DNA from: Stieleria bergensis
GTDB taxonomy: Bacteria > Planctomycetota > Planctomycetia > Pirellulales > Pirellulaceae
DNA length: 64,000 bases
Reading direction: 5' to 3'
NCBI GenBank assembly: GCA_007745635.1
Contig: CP036272.1
Location: 692,746-756,745 of the forward strand
Position 1 is the stretch's first letter; each line of letters opens with the position of its first letter. Below are positions 56,007 to 64,000 of the stretch, piece by piece. A program made the position numbers and the translations under genes. Under the pieces are notes generated by a model, which was not told the DNA's origin, ran no database searches, and worked only from the letters and a program-made list of their open reading frames with translations.

Positions 56007-57212
56007 ATGGCTGTCTACACTTACTCTGGAATCGATCGTACCAAACGCAGTGTCCAGGGGACCGTGCACGCCGACAGTCCCCGGCAAGCGCGTGATCGAC
56101 TGCGCGATCAGGGGATCTTCGTTCGCAAGATCACCAGTACCGGTCAACGAACCACTCGGTTGTCGCTCCCCCAATTGAATCTGATGAAGTCCAAGCGCCA
56201 TTGGGCTGATTCAGTTGGTGAATTGGCAATGTTGTTGCGCGCTGGCATCACATTGCTTGATGCCATGGATACGATTGCTAGGGAACATCGCGGAGCGTAT
56301 TTGCAGGCTTGGTTACAGGTTCGTGAAAAGGTTGCTGCGGGTGAATCCTTTGCACAGGCGTTAGCCTCGCGTCCGGATTGGTTTGATGATGCTTCGATTC
56401 AAATGGTTGAAGTTGGCGAAAACGCGGGGACCTTGGAAGAGGTCTTGGAGCAAGTCGCTGAGTTCAAGCAGCGTCAAAGACGTTTGACCGATGCCTTGAC
56501 AACCGCATTGCTGTACCCGATGTTTCTGGTTGTCTTTGGAGCCGCCGCCGCGGTGTTCCTGATGACTCAGGTCCTGCCACCTTTGTTGGCGAACCTTGAA
56601 GAAACCTTGGATCAATTGCCCTGGCCAACACGCGTTGCCAGAACGCTAAGCGATGCCTTGCTGGACTACCGATGGTCTTGGGGCGGATTGATTGTGGCAG
56701 TGATCGTTGCGGCGGTCGCGGCTTGGCGTCATCCACGGACTCGCTTTTTGATCGACCGCTGGATCTTGAAGCTGCCGATCATCGGTCCCATGGTGTGCAA
56801 GCAGAACGTCTCTCGAATCGCGATGATCATTGGCACCTTGTCGCGCAGTGGCGTGGAATTGACGCGTGCGGTGGACCTGGCCCAGCGTTCGACGTCCAAT
56901 GGCGTGCTGCGACAGGCATTGAAGGAGTGTGGGGCTCGTATTGCCGCTGGAGAGGAGTTTGCCGATGCTCTGGGGCGACACCAGGCCTTTCCCCCCTTGG
57001 CTGTTCGCGTTTTTTCCGTCGGACAAGAGTCTGGCAAGCTGGATGAAATGTTATTTCGTCTCGCCGACGATTATGATGAACAGGTCAAGACGGCATCGGC
57101 GCGATTGACCGCGCTGATCGAACCGGTCTTGATCCTTGTCTTGGCACTGATGGTTGGCTTTTTATTGTTGGCCACAATCCTACCTATTCTTGAAGCCGGA
57201 AATGTACTCTAA
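56007..57212 (+). CDS. gspF: T2SS inner-membrane platform protein GspF
   Basis: 401 residues with the family layout of two T2SSF domains and about three membrane helices (LLYPMFLVVFGAAAAVFLMT, SWGGLIVAVIVAAVAAW, PVLILVLALMVGFLLLATIL). MAVYTYSGIDRTKR opens and VRVFSVGQESGKLDEML is typical. The stop overlaps the start of gspG by 11 bp. Confidence 0.94.
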   Translation: MAVYTYSGIDRTKRSVQGTVHADSPRQARDRLRDQGIFVRKITSTGQRTTRLSLPQLNLMKSKRHWADSVGELAMLLRAGITLLDAMDTIAREHRGAYLQAWLQVREKVAAGESFAQALASRPDWFDDASIQMVEVGENAGTLEEVLEQVAEFKQRQRRLTDALTTALLYPMFLVVFGAAAAVFLMTQVLPPLLANLEETLDQLPWPTRVARTLSDALLDYRWSWGGLIVAVIVAAVAAWRHPRTRFLIDRWILKLPIIGPMVCKQNVSRIAMIIGTLSRSGVELTRAVDLAQRSTSNGVLRQALKECGARIAAGEEFADALGRHQAFPPLAVRVFSVGQESGKLDEMLFRLADDYDEQVKTASARLTALIEPVLILVLALMVGFLLLATILPILEAGNVL

Positions 57213-57621
57213 ACGCTCCTCTCGACGTGCGGCCTTTTCATTGGTTGAATTGATCGTGGTGATGGTGATTCTTGGCATGTTGGCCGGCTTGGTTGCCATC
57301 AAGACACGTGGCTATTTGGTCAACGCGCGCATCAATGCCGTGAAGACGGAATTTGCGACCATTGCGGAGGCATTGGAAACCTTCCGCATTGAGGAAAACC
57401 GGTATCCAACGGACGACGAAGGCTTAGAGATCTTGACTCAGCCGACCGAGACCTGGCCGGAGGGGTTCTTGTCCAAGGTGCCAGTGGACCCCTGGGGCAA
57501 TCCCTACCTGTACTTTGTCTCGGATCAAAGCTTTGAAGTCGTTTCGCTGGGCGCTGATGGTCGCGAAGGAGGGCAGGGTGAGGAGGCCGATTGGTCCAGC
57601 GAGATTCTGAACGAATCATGA
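57202..57621 (+). CDS. gspG: Major pseudopilin GspG
   Basis: 139 residues from ATG 57202. Prepilin helix AAFSLVELIVVMVILGMLAG with Glu at +5, but Ala rather than Gly at the -1 cleavage position. The C-terminal VDPWGNPYLYF and SLGADGREGGQGEEADW are the GspG calcium-binding loop. It overlaps the end of gspF. Confidence 0.93.
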   Translation: MYSKRSSRRAAFSLVELIVVMVILGMLAGLVAIKTRGYLVNARINAVKTEFATIAEALETFRIEENRYPTDDEGLEILTQPTETWPEGFLSKVPVDPWGNPYLYFVSDQSFEVVSLGADGREGGQGEEADWSSEILNES

Positions 57622-57653
57622 TCCAGCGGCCAGAACGTTGCGCCCAGTATTGG

Positions 57654-57722
57654 TGCCAGTGTGGTGTGCCAGTGTGGTGTGCCAGTGTGGTGTGCCAGTG
57701 TGGTGTGCCAGTGTGGTGTGCC
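57654..57722. repeat. 13-bp tandem repeat, five copies, between gspG and gspH
   Basis: Five perfect copies of TGCCAGTGTGGTG from 57654 to 57718 and a partial TGCC after. It lies in the 135-bp gap between gspG and gspH, in no gene. Confidence 0.95.
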
Positions 57723-57756
57723 TACATACGTCTGATCATTCCCAGAGAGTGCTTCC

Positions 57757-58233
57757 ATGCTGATCCCTTGTGCCAGTCGCCGCGGTTTCTCGCTGATTGA
57801 GTTAATGGTCGTGGTGGTCTTGCTGGCAATCATGGCGGCGCTGGCCAGTGTGCCAGTCAGCGGTGCCCTGGCGCGTCAGGATCTTTCCCGGTCCGTGCAA
57901 CTGATTCGGCTGTTTGATTTGCGTCTGCGGCATCAGGCACAGTTGGAACGCGAGCCCGTCAAAGGCTTGATTGATCATCAAACGGGACGGTTGGTCGTTC
58001 TGGTCGATGGAGATCCGGTGAAGTCGTTTCAGTTGCCACAAAGCGTTGCCGTGCAGGCCATCGGCAACGTGAACCGAGGGATCGAGGTGGCGGGTAATGG
58101 GGACGCAGTAAGCTATGCGGTCCAGTTGGCGTGTCGTGGTGCCACGCAGTGGGTGCTGGTTGTCGGCGGCAGTGGGCAGGTGTTGGTGGACGTTGATCCG
58201 CGGTCGGTCAAAATGCTGTTGGGGGTCCAATGA
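57757..58233 (+). CDS. gspH: Minor pseudopilin GspH-like
   Basis: 158 residues. RRGFSLIELMVVVVLLAIMA is the prepilin helix (G^F, Glu+5). The rest is a small beta-rich domain. It overlaps the next gene by 4 bp. Confidence 0.8.
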   Translation: MLIPCASRRGFSLIELMVVVVLLAIMAALASVPVSGALARQDLSRSVQLIRLFDLRLRHQAQLEREPVKGLIDHQTGRLVVLVDGDPVKSFQLPQSVAVQAIGNVNRGIEVAGNGDAVSYAVQLACRGATQWVLVVGGSGQVLVDVDPRSVKMLLGVQ

Positions 58234-58661
58234 ACAGGCAGTCAATCAGAAACAGCCTGGCAACAAAACGCAGGCTGATAACAAAACGCAGGCGAGTTGG
58301 ATTCACTCTCTTGGAAGTCGTCGTTGCCCTGGTCTTGATGGGTTCCGTCTTGGTGGCTTCGTTGCTTGCGTTTTCAAAGCATCAGCGGCAAGTCGCGTTG
58401 GCTGAGAAACGCTTGCAAGCTGTTCAGGTGGCCGACCAGATGGTGCAGCGTTTGGCAACGTCACCGACAGGGATTCCCACGCCAGCTAGCGGCAGCGTGG
58501 TCGGTCATGTTGGCTGGATCTGGCGCACCGAGATTGTGGGCCGAGTCGCGGTTGCTGATCAGTCGCTATTGGTCGTGCAGTACAGCATTCTGGATGTTGC
58601 CAATGGTCAGTCTGCGGTGCCCTTGGTCAGTGTTCAGGTCGTCAAACGCGAGGGCCTGTAA
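58230..58661 (+). CDS. gspI: Minor pseudopilin GspI-like
   Basis: 143 residues. VGFTLLEVVVALVLMGSVLV is the prepilin helix, preceded by a long basic leader ending KRRR, partly built from a short duplicated sequence (ACAAAACGCAGGC at two places). It overlaps gspJ at TAATG. Confidence 0.8.
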   Translation: MNRQSIRNSLATKRRLITKRRRVGFTLLEVVVALVLMGSVLVASLLAFSKHQRQVALAEKRLQAVQVADQMVQRLATSPTGIPTPASGSVVGHVGWIWRTEIVGRVAVADQSLLVVQYSILDVANGQSAVPLVSVQVVKREGL

Positions 58662-59218
58662 TGAGTCCCAGGCAGTGCAACTTGAGCCGCTCGCGGCGCT
58701 GTGGCTTGACATTGATCGAGCTGGTGGTGGCGATGGTGTTGGCCAGCATCATGATGGCTGCGGTCGTGCGGATTGTCGCCGTAGTGTCGCGGCAAACCGC
58801 CCATCAGAAAGCTCAGCAAGCACAAGGCTTGGCAAGTGGGCATTTGATGCAGCGCATGCAACAGGAACTCGTCAATGCCCGTGGGATGGTGGTCAGCGCC
58901 ACAGGGATGCAACTGGAAGGGTTCTTTGGTCCCGAGCAGATCCCTGATTTGATTCGCTATGAAGTTGTCAACGTTGGTGATCGCAGTTGTTTGGTGCGAC
59001 GCCGTGGTACGGATGCTCAGTTGTGCTGGGTCGGTTTTGGAGGCTTCGTGTTTCAGCCTTGGGAGACCAGTGAAGGTGGCGAATCGACGGCTGCGGTGAA
59101 GTCCGGGTTGCCGGTCTCACTCAGTCAACTGCCCAGGCCGCCGGCACGTTTTCTGTTCGGCTGGCGTGATTCCGATAGCACCGTGTTGCAGCAGGAGGTC
59201 ATTTGCCATCATGAATAG
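58661..59218 (+). CDS. gspJ: Minor pseudopilin GspJ-like
   Basis: 185 residues. RCGLTLIELVVAMVLASIMM gives a G^L cleavage site and Glu+5. GspJ-like C-terminal body. Start overlaps gspI stop, and its end overlaps gspK by 8 bp. Confidence 0.78.
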   Translation: MSPRQCNLSRSRRCGLTLIELVVAMVLASIMMAAVVRIVAVVSRQTAHQKAQQAQGLASGHLMQRMQQELVNARGMVVSATGMQLEGFFGPEQIPDLIRYEVVNVGDRSCLVRRRGTDAQLCWVGFGGFVFQPWETSEGGESTAAVKSGLPVSLSQLPRPPARFLFGWRDSDSTVLQQEVICHHE

Positions 59219-60209
59219 ATCCCAGAACGACCAACAGGGATATGTCTTGATGGTTGTGATTGCGCTTTTGGCACTGGTGGTGACAGCACTGGCGTCGCTG
59301 TCATCGATCAGTTTGCGACAAGCGCTGGCAGCATCCGATGCGCAAACGCGTTTGCAGATTCGGTTGGGGGCGCTGTCACTGGAACAAGCCGTGCTGCCGC
59401 GCGTCGGTCACTACTACGATGACTTGCAAAAGCAATGGGAAAAGCAGGGCAGTGAAGGTGCCGATTCGGTCACCTTAGGAGCTCCCGTGCGCAGCGTGGT
59501 GGTCTTTGGTGGCGTCACCTACGATTTACTATTCGCTGATGAAGATGCCAAACTGAACCTGAACCGGCTTTACCACGTCGGCCAGGTCCAACGGGTGAAC
59601 GAATCGCTGCAGAGTGTGTTGCCTCCACCCGCCTTGTCAGCGGTTCGAGTGATTCCGGCCTTGCCGAGTGCGACTTGGAAAGCGTTTGAAGCTCGCGACG
59701 ATGATGCTCGTCCAGGTCGAGACGCCGGCGAAGAGTCGCTGGATGATCTCGACAAGCAGATCACTGCATCGATGGTGGTCCCCAATGCGATGGCGAGCTG
59801 GGGGCAGGTGTTTGACTTGCCAACACTGGCCCAGCGATTTGACAGCGGCGCCGCACTTCCCAATGTGACTCAGCAGATTAGCCTCTGGAGCGGGGGGGCG
59901 GTGAATCTTCGTCGAGCCCCTGATGCCGTGATTCTTGCTGCTGCCCGCTGTGTGCTCAGTCAGAGTGATGCTGACCAGCTTCTAGACCGATACCATGAAA
60001 ACCCAACGATCGGCGTCGAGATTCTGGTAAATGGTCAAACCGAATCGAAGACAGAGCGGGAGCGTTTGCTTAAACTATTAGGGCAATCAAGCAGCAGCTT
60101 TTCGCTTTGGGTTGACGCCAAAGCTGAGGGGCAGCCACGACAACGCTGGTTCGCCGTGATGTTGCAGGACGAAGAAGGGACATCGCAGATCGAACGCTGG
60201 GCGTTCTAG
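59211..60209 (+). CDS. gspK: Pseudopilus tip protein GspK-like
   Basis: 332 residues from ATG 59211. QQGYVLMVVIALLALVVTAL is the helix with G^Y and no Glu at +5, as usual for GspK. A large alpha-helical domain follows, with DLLFADEDAKLNLNRL near its start. Caps the pseudopilus with GspI and GspJ. Confidence 0.85.
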   Translation: MNRSQNDQQGYVLMVVIALLALVVTALASLSSISLRQALAASDAQTRLQIRLGALSLEQAVLPRVGHYYDDLQKQWEKQGSEGADSVTLGAPVRSVVVFGGVTYDLLFADEDAKLNLNRLYHVGQVQRVNESLQSVLPPPALSAVRVIPALPSATWKAFEARDDDARPGRDAGEESLDDLDKQITASMVVPNAMASWGQVFDLPTLAQRFDSGAALPNVTQQISLWSGGAVNLRRAPDAVILAAARCVLSQSDADQLLDRYHENPTIGVEILVNGQTESKTERERLLKLLGQSSSSFSLWVDAKAEGQPRQRWFAVMLQDEEGTSQIERWAF

Positions 60210-60313
60210 TGCATGTCTCCCGCAAGCAGGTCTGCAGCGACTAAAGTCGTTCTGCGGTGATCGTTCATGCTGCTTGGTCATCGCTCCTTTTATTCATCCT
60301 GGTGGACTCGTTG

Positions 60314-60910
60314 ATGACACTTGCGACACAGCGTCGACTGATACAAGCGGCGATGGTAATCGCCATTGCCTGTGGAGCCACTGCGCTGTTTTGGGTGCTG
60401 CGACCGATTCCTTTCGCCGATGGCAACACGCGGGCTGGAACCTTGGCGTTCGCAAACGCCAACAAAGATGGTGCAGGCAACGAATCAACCGGTCCCGCTG
60501 CGAAGACGGATCAAACAGGAAAGGTGCCGCCTGAACGTTATGAGTTGGCGTTGCGATCACCGCTCTACGTTCCGCCGAAGCCACCGCCGAAGAAGGTTGA
60601 CAAGCCAGAGTCCCCAGCTCCCAAGCCGGTTCGAGCTGCCCCGCCCGCATGGACATTGGTGGGAACCATCATTGAGCCAGGGCGACGGTTGGCGATCCTC
60701 TCTGATTCATCAGGAAAAACCGACATTGTTGTTTCCGGAGAGGAGGTTCAATTGCAACCCAGTGGTGTGACCGTCACCAAGATCACCGCCGAATCGGTCA
60801 CTTTGGATCGTCAGGGAAGCACTTCCAAGGTCAGCTTGGATCGATCGTTCCGCGCTGGGCAAACGGGCGGCAAGACGCCCAAACGCAATGAACGGGGACG
60901 CAATCGATGA
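60314..60910 (+). CDS. GspC/PilP-like inner-membrane protein
   Basis: 198 residues from ATG 60314 (GTGGA about 8 nt upstream); a GTG at 60257 is an alternative. One membrane helix at about 9-30 (LIQAAMVIAIACGATALFWV), a Pro/Lys-rich linker, then a small beta domain PAWTLVGTIIEPGRRLAIL that looks like the HR domain of GspC or PilP. It would connect the inner platform to the secretin. Confidence 0.7.
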   Translation: MTLATQRRLIQAAMVIAIACGATALFWVLRPIPFADGNTRAGTLAFANANKDGAGNESTGPAAKTDQTGKVPPERYELALRSPLYVPPKPPPKKVDKPESPAPKPVRAAPPAWTLVGTIIEPGRRLAILSDSSGKTDIVVSGEEVQLQPSGVTVTKITAESVTLDRQGSTSKVSLDRSFRAGQTGGKTPKRNERGRNR

Positions 60911-62361
60911 CGTCTTCTGTGGGTGTGATTCGACAGACCGATCGAGGTTGGGAGCTGACCGTTGCGGAGCAGACGCGTGTGATGACGTGTGACGGAGATT
61001 GGCAGCAAGAGTTCGTCGATGCCTGGCAAACGCTCTGCGGCAATCATCGGGCCGCGAATCGGCGCTGTCTCATCACGCTGCATCGCAGTGAGTGTTTCTT
61101 TGCGACATTCCCGCTCCCGGACGGAGTCTCTGGAAAAGATCAAGACGCACTCGGGTTTGAACTCGAACGTGTGTTGCCTTTGGACGCCGAAGCCATGGTC
61201 GCAGACTATCGCGAATCGAGTGACGGGACTCAGGTTCATGCGATGGCTGTCCAGGCCCAGCGGTTCACTGCATTGATCCGACATCTCGAAGCGATGGAAA
61301 CAGAGATCATCGCGATCGTTCCCGAAGCCAGTTTGATCGCCCGAGCAGTGGCTCGTGAAGTCAATCTGCAACAGCCTTTCTACCTGCTGATCAATCCGTC
61401 ATCGCCAGCCCAGAACGAATCGCCAGGATCGAGTGGCTGTGAGTGGATTTTGATTTCGCAGGAGGGGTTCCAACAGTGGACGCAATTTCCAGGTGGTCAA
61501 GCGGACTTGCAGCGCGATCTCAACGTGATGGCTGACCGAGTGGATCATGCCTTGCCGGTGGTTTGTGTGGGCGAGCCGATTGCGATTGCTCTGGCCAATC
61601 CGGTCATTGCTTTGCCGGCCCCCATCGAACAGATTGAGCAGTGTTTCCAGATCGGTGTCAATCAAGTGATCGCTGGTGGCGTTGGCCGCTGTCCAGATTT
61701 CCGCCGTGGTGAATTGGCGCCAGCAGATCCGCTGTACGCAATTGCCAAGCCTCTGAAACAATTGACTTGGGCTCTGGTGGCAAGTTTGTTAGTGATCGCC
61801 ATCGGAGCAACAGTTCGCGAGCGTTGGTTGATGCAAGCCAGCGAGCAGCTTCAGCGGCGTAAGACGGATGCCTACCGCGAAGTCTTTCCCGATCGACGGG
61901 TTCCCGTTGCCGTGATGAGTGCGGTGCGGAACGAGTATCGTCGTGTGCTGGGGACGCGAGGGAATGGGGACGCGGTTGAACGGCCTGTGCCGGCGACGGA
62001 TGTTCTACGCGCCGTTTTCTCTGCGCTCAGGCAAACCGAACAGTTGGGCATCGAGTTTGTGATCAATGACGTGGCGATTGAGAACGGCAGTCTGCAACTC
62101 AGTGTTCGTGTGAACGAGTTTTCACAGATTGGAACCATCACGACCCATTTGGAACAACAGGGGTTTGATGTCCAGGACCCGAGTTCCGATCAAGTTCCAG
62201 CATCCAATGATTTGCCCCACGTCACGTACCAGTCAACCATTCAGGCGGACTACCTTGGTGCTCAGACGCCGCTTACATTGGACACCGATCAGGGCTCGGT
62301 TTCGCCTCCGTTGGTGATCGCCTCACGCGACGCAGCATCAGATAGTGGAGGGCGGCAATGA
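60907..62361 (+). CDS. gspL: GspL-like inner-membrane protein
   Basis: 484 residues. The N-terminal actin-fold cytoplasmic domain (PLPDGVSGKDQDALGFELER, VLPLDAEAMVADYRE) and a single TM at about 285-305 (LTWALVASLLVIAIGATV) lead to a ferredoxin-like periplasmic domain. It overlaps neighbours by 4 bp on both sides, so translation is coupled. Confidence 0.8.
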   Translation: MTSSVGVIRQTDRGWELTVAEQTRVMTCDGDWQQEFVDAWQTLCGNHRAANRRCLITLHRSECFFATFPLPDGVSGKDQDALGFELERVLPLDAEAMVADYRESSDGTQVHAMAVQAQRFTALIRHLEAMETEIIAIVPEASLIARAVAREVNLQQPFYLLINPSSPAQNESPGSSGCEWILISQEGFQQWTQFPGGQADLQRDLNVMADRVDHALPVVCVGEPIAIALANPVIALPAPIEQIEQCFQIGVNQVIAGGVGRCPDFRRGELAPADPLYAIAKPLKQLTWALVASLLVIAIGATVRERWLMQASEQLQRRKTDAYREVFPDRRVPVAVMSAVRNEYRRVLGTRGNGDAVERPVPATDVLRAVFSALRQTEQLGIEFVINDVAIENGSLQLSVRVNEFSQIGTITTHLEQQGFDVQDPSSDQVPASNDLPHVTYQSTIQADYLGAQTPLTLDTDQGSVSPPLVIASRDAASDSGGRQ

Positions 62362-62873
62362 ATCGCACTCGATTACTGGTCGTCGTCGCGCTGGTCTTAT
62401 TGGCATTGATCACGCTCAATCAGGTCGGTGCCGCGTGGCAGGCAGCGGCGCGGTTGCAAGCAGACCATTCGGATTTGACTTTGTTGCGTGGGCAGCTGAC
62501 TGAGATACGTGAGCTGTCCGATGCACCGACGATCGCCGCGTTGCAAGTTGAATCACCTGAGTTGATTCCCAATCGCATCGATCAGGCGCTGGCTCGAGCC
62601 GGCCTGACTTCGCGTGCCTTTGCTGGGCATACTCCCGCCGAGCCCAGGAGGATGGGAACGTCCGAGTTTGTCTTGCGCACCGTGGACATTTCTTTGAACG
62701 GCTGCACGGTTGCCCAGATTGCCGCGTTTGCCCAGGCAATGCGTGAGGATGCCGATGGGACGGTCGTTCGTGATTTACAGCTGCATTCTCCCAGCCAACA
62801 GGGTCGCCGAGAGCTGTGGGATTGCGAGTTGGTCTTGACCCAGGTGGTGTTTTCCCCGAAAAGCGACTCATAG
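62358..62873 (+). CDS. gspM: GspM-like inner-membrane protein
   Basis: 171 residues. N-terminal membrane helix (RLLVVVALVLLALITLNQVG) and a small periplasmic domain, with position after gspL typical of GspM. Low sequence similarity across this family; assigned by order and topology. Confidence 0.7.
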   Translation: MNRTRLLVVVALVLLALITLNQVGAAWQAAARLQADHSDLTLLRGQLTEIRELSDAPTIAALQVESPELIPNRIDQALARAGLTSRAFAGHTPAEPRRMGTSEFVLRTVDISLNGCTVAQIAAFAQAMREDADGTVVRDLQLHSPSQQGRRELWDCELVLTQVVFSPKSDS

Positions 62874-62895
62874 AGCCGTCTTTTTCGAGAAAAAC

Positions 62896-63819
62896 ATGTC
62901 ATCAGCGGGATCCCTCTTCGCGTCACCAGTCGTTGTGGTGCGCGGTGCTGCGCTGTTGGCAATGTGTTGGGTGCTGTTGGGCGCCGGCTGTTCCACCACC
63001 ACTCGGCATGAAATGCTTGCCGTCAGCCTGCCAGAGAAAGATCCGTCTGTACGAGCCTCTCGATTAACCGTCTCCGCCCTGCATGCGGTCGAGCTGGGGA
63101 ATTTGGATCGAGCTCGAAACCTATTGCAACGAGCTGTTGCCCTTGCTCCCAATGATGGCCCGGCATACAGCAACTTAGGATTGGTTGCCTATCAGCAGGA
63201 GCGTTTCTACGAGGCCGTTGAGGCGTTTGAAATCGCTGTGGAGTTGCTCCCCGGTGACGCGCGAGCGCTCTACAACTTGGCGGTGGCCTACGAGGCTGGT
63301 GGTCAGGTTGAAGAAGCTTTGGGACTGTATGCGCAAGCGGTGGAGATAGACGGTGCGGATCCCATGCCACTGGGGAACCTGGTGCGCCTGCGAATCCGCT
63401 TGGGCGATCGTGATGAAAGCTTGCAGCAGCAGTTGCGGGATTTAGCATTGATTGAAAATCGTCCCCAGTGGCGTCGCTGGGCAGACATTCAACTGGCACT
63501 CAATCAGAATCAGATGCTTGATCGAGGTCCTGCGGTGCCTGATTTTAACGCGACCGTCGGCGGGCGATCGTCCGGTGAAGCTGATTTGCCGCCAGAGGCA
63601 TTTGATCTAGAGAGTCGCATCATCGATCTCACCTTGCAACCGGTTCCCAAGGAAATGCCATCGCTTGATGATGGAGCAGGTTTTCTAAGAAAGGGGCGTG
63701 TGCCGAGTGTCGCCAAGGCGGTCGCGGTGGAGTCACAGCGCCGGACGCGTAGCGAGCAGTCGGTGCAGCAGGCGTCAGCAGAATCCGAGTTCGCCGAATT
63801 ACTCTTGTCCACCGACTGA
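62896..63819 (+). CDS. TPR-repeat lipoprotein
   Basis: 307 residues. Signal peptide with lipobox GAGC (Cys33). Three or four TPR units follow: GNLDRARNLLQRAVALAPND, AYSNLGLVAYQQERFYEAVE, ALYNLAVAYEAGGQVEEALG. It ends the T2SS operon and may act as a pilotin-like or scaffolding factor for the secretin (inference). Confidence 0.82.
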   Translation: MSSAGSLFASPVVVVRGAALLAMCWVLLGAGCSTTTRHEMLAVSLPEKDPSVRASRLTVSALHAVELGNLDRARNLLQRAVALAPNDGPAYSNLGLVAYQQERFYEAVEAFEIAVELLPGDARALYNLAVAYEAGGQVEEALGLYAQAVEIDGADPMPLGNLVRLRIRLGDRDESLQQQLRDLALIENRPQWRRWADIQLALNQNQMLDRGPAVPDFNATVGGRSSGEADLPPEAFDLESRIIDLTLQPVPKEMPSLDDGAGFLRKGRVPSVAKAVAVESQRRTRSEQSVQQASAESEFAELLLSTD

Positions 63820-63870
63820 GCCGACCGTTCAGCAGCGACGCCAAATCTGCGGGGGACCGTCCCCTGAAAC

Positions 63871-63929
63871 CATTTGTTGCCTGAACTCTCCCGCTTGCGG
63901 GAGAGTCGAGCGTTAGCGAGGTGAGGGGA
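63871..63929. repeat. 59-bp hairpin-bearing repeat, copy 2 (group II intron target)
   Basis: Copy of 28601-28659 with three mismatches, same CTCTCCCG-CTTG-CGGGAGAG hairpin (63887-63906). The second intron starts right after it. Confidence 0.85.
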
Positions 63930-64000
63930 GTGCCGGGATAAAACCGGATTGAGATAGGGAATGAAAGTGTCCTACGTAGAAAGTCTAGCCAACTGCTATG
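63930..64000 (+). mobile_element. Group II intron, second copy, 5' end only (runs off the right edge)
   Basis: Its 71 visible bases are identical to the first 71 of the intron at 28660. Whether it is full length or carries an intact RT cannot be seen. Confidence 0.85.

Noticed and set aside
57525..57833. Minus-strand ORF across the 13-bp repeat (His/Thr-rich)
   Set aside because: Only a translation of the tandem repeat, antisense to the operon.

Overview
The window reads as chromosomal DNA of a planctomycete, most likely a Pirellulales (Rhodopirellula-like) bacterium. The main reasons are two large DUF1559 proteins with prepilin-type N-termini, a DUF1573 protein, a Cys-type sulfatase with a signal peptide, many FHA/Ser-Thr-kinase signalling genes, a cytochrome c lipoprotein, and moderate G+C with ATG/GTG/TTG starts. 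No rRNA, tRNA or CRISPR array was recognised.

Region 1 (1-12976, minus strand) is a tightly packed run of ten co-directional genes. In transcription order it encodes a small coiled-coil protein, CheW, a membrane MCP-like protein without a ligand-binding domain, a CheA-REC hybrid kinase, a REC-DUF4388 response regulator, an FHA/coiled-coil protein, a coiled-coil protein with a Pro/Gln-rich tail, an FGE-fold protein that appears to lack the FGE active-site cysteines, a zinc-ribbon GTPase, and the start of a protein resembling GTPase-associated protein 1 (GAP1-N). There is no CheR, CheB or flagellar gene here. This joins a chemosensory core to the GTPase/GAP1/FGE-type parts known from NTP-dependent conflict systems, and is the best candidate for an undescribed system in the window.

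Region 2 (13.6-28.5 kb) is mostly housekeeping: bioF, glnS, a dihaem cytochrome c lipoprotein, gltX, a membrane protein with a long basic/Ala-rich tail, an HNH endonuclease, a 7Fe ferredoxin, an RlmI-like methyltransferase, an FHA protein and an AI-2E-family permease with an acidic insert.

Region 3 (28.6-30.6 kb) is a complete group II intron encoding an endonuclease-less reverse transcriptase/maturase. The first 71 nt of an identical intron occur at the right edge of the window (63930-64000). Both copies sit 23 nt downstream of the same hairpin in a 59-bp repeat.

Region 4 (31.4-40.6 kb) holds two long DUF1559 pseudopilin-like proteins, a DUF1573 protein, a zinc-ribbon protein with a PilM-like actin-fold domain, and a lipoprotein with a DUF1559-like segment. 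Region 5 (40.6-51.4 kb) has a HEAT-repeat protein, an RlmM-like methyltransferase, an amidohydrolase, a transmembrane Ser/Thr kinase with an extracytoplasmic sensor, an FHA protein, a YhcC-like radical SAM protein, a sulfatase and an unassigned protein with an AbiGi/DUF2971-like C-terminus.

Region 6 (51.5-63.8 kb) is a type II secretion operon in the order secretin, GspE, F, G, H, I, J, K, C/PilP-like, L, M, then a TPR lipoprotein. No prepilin peptidase is present in the window.
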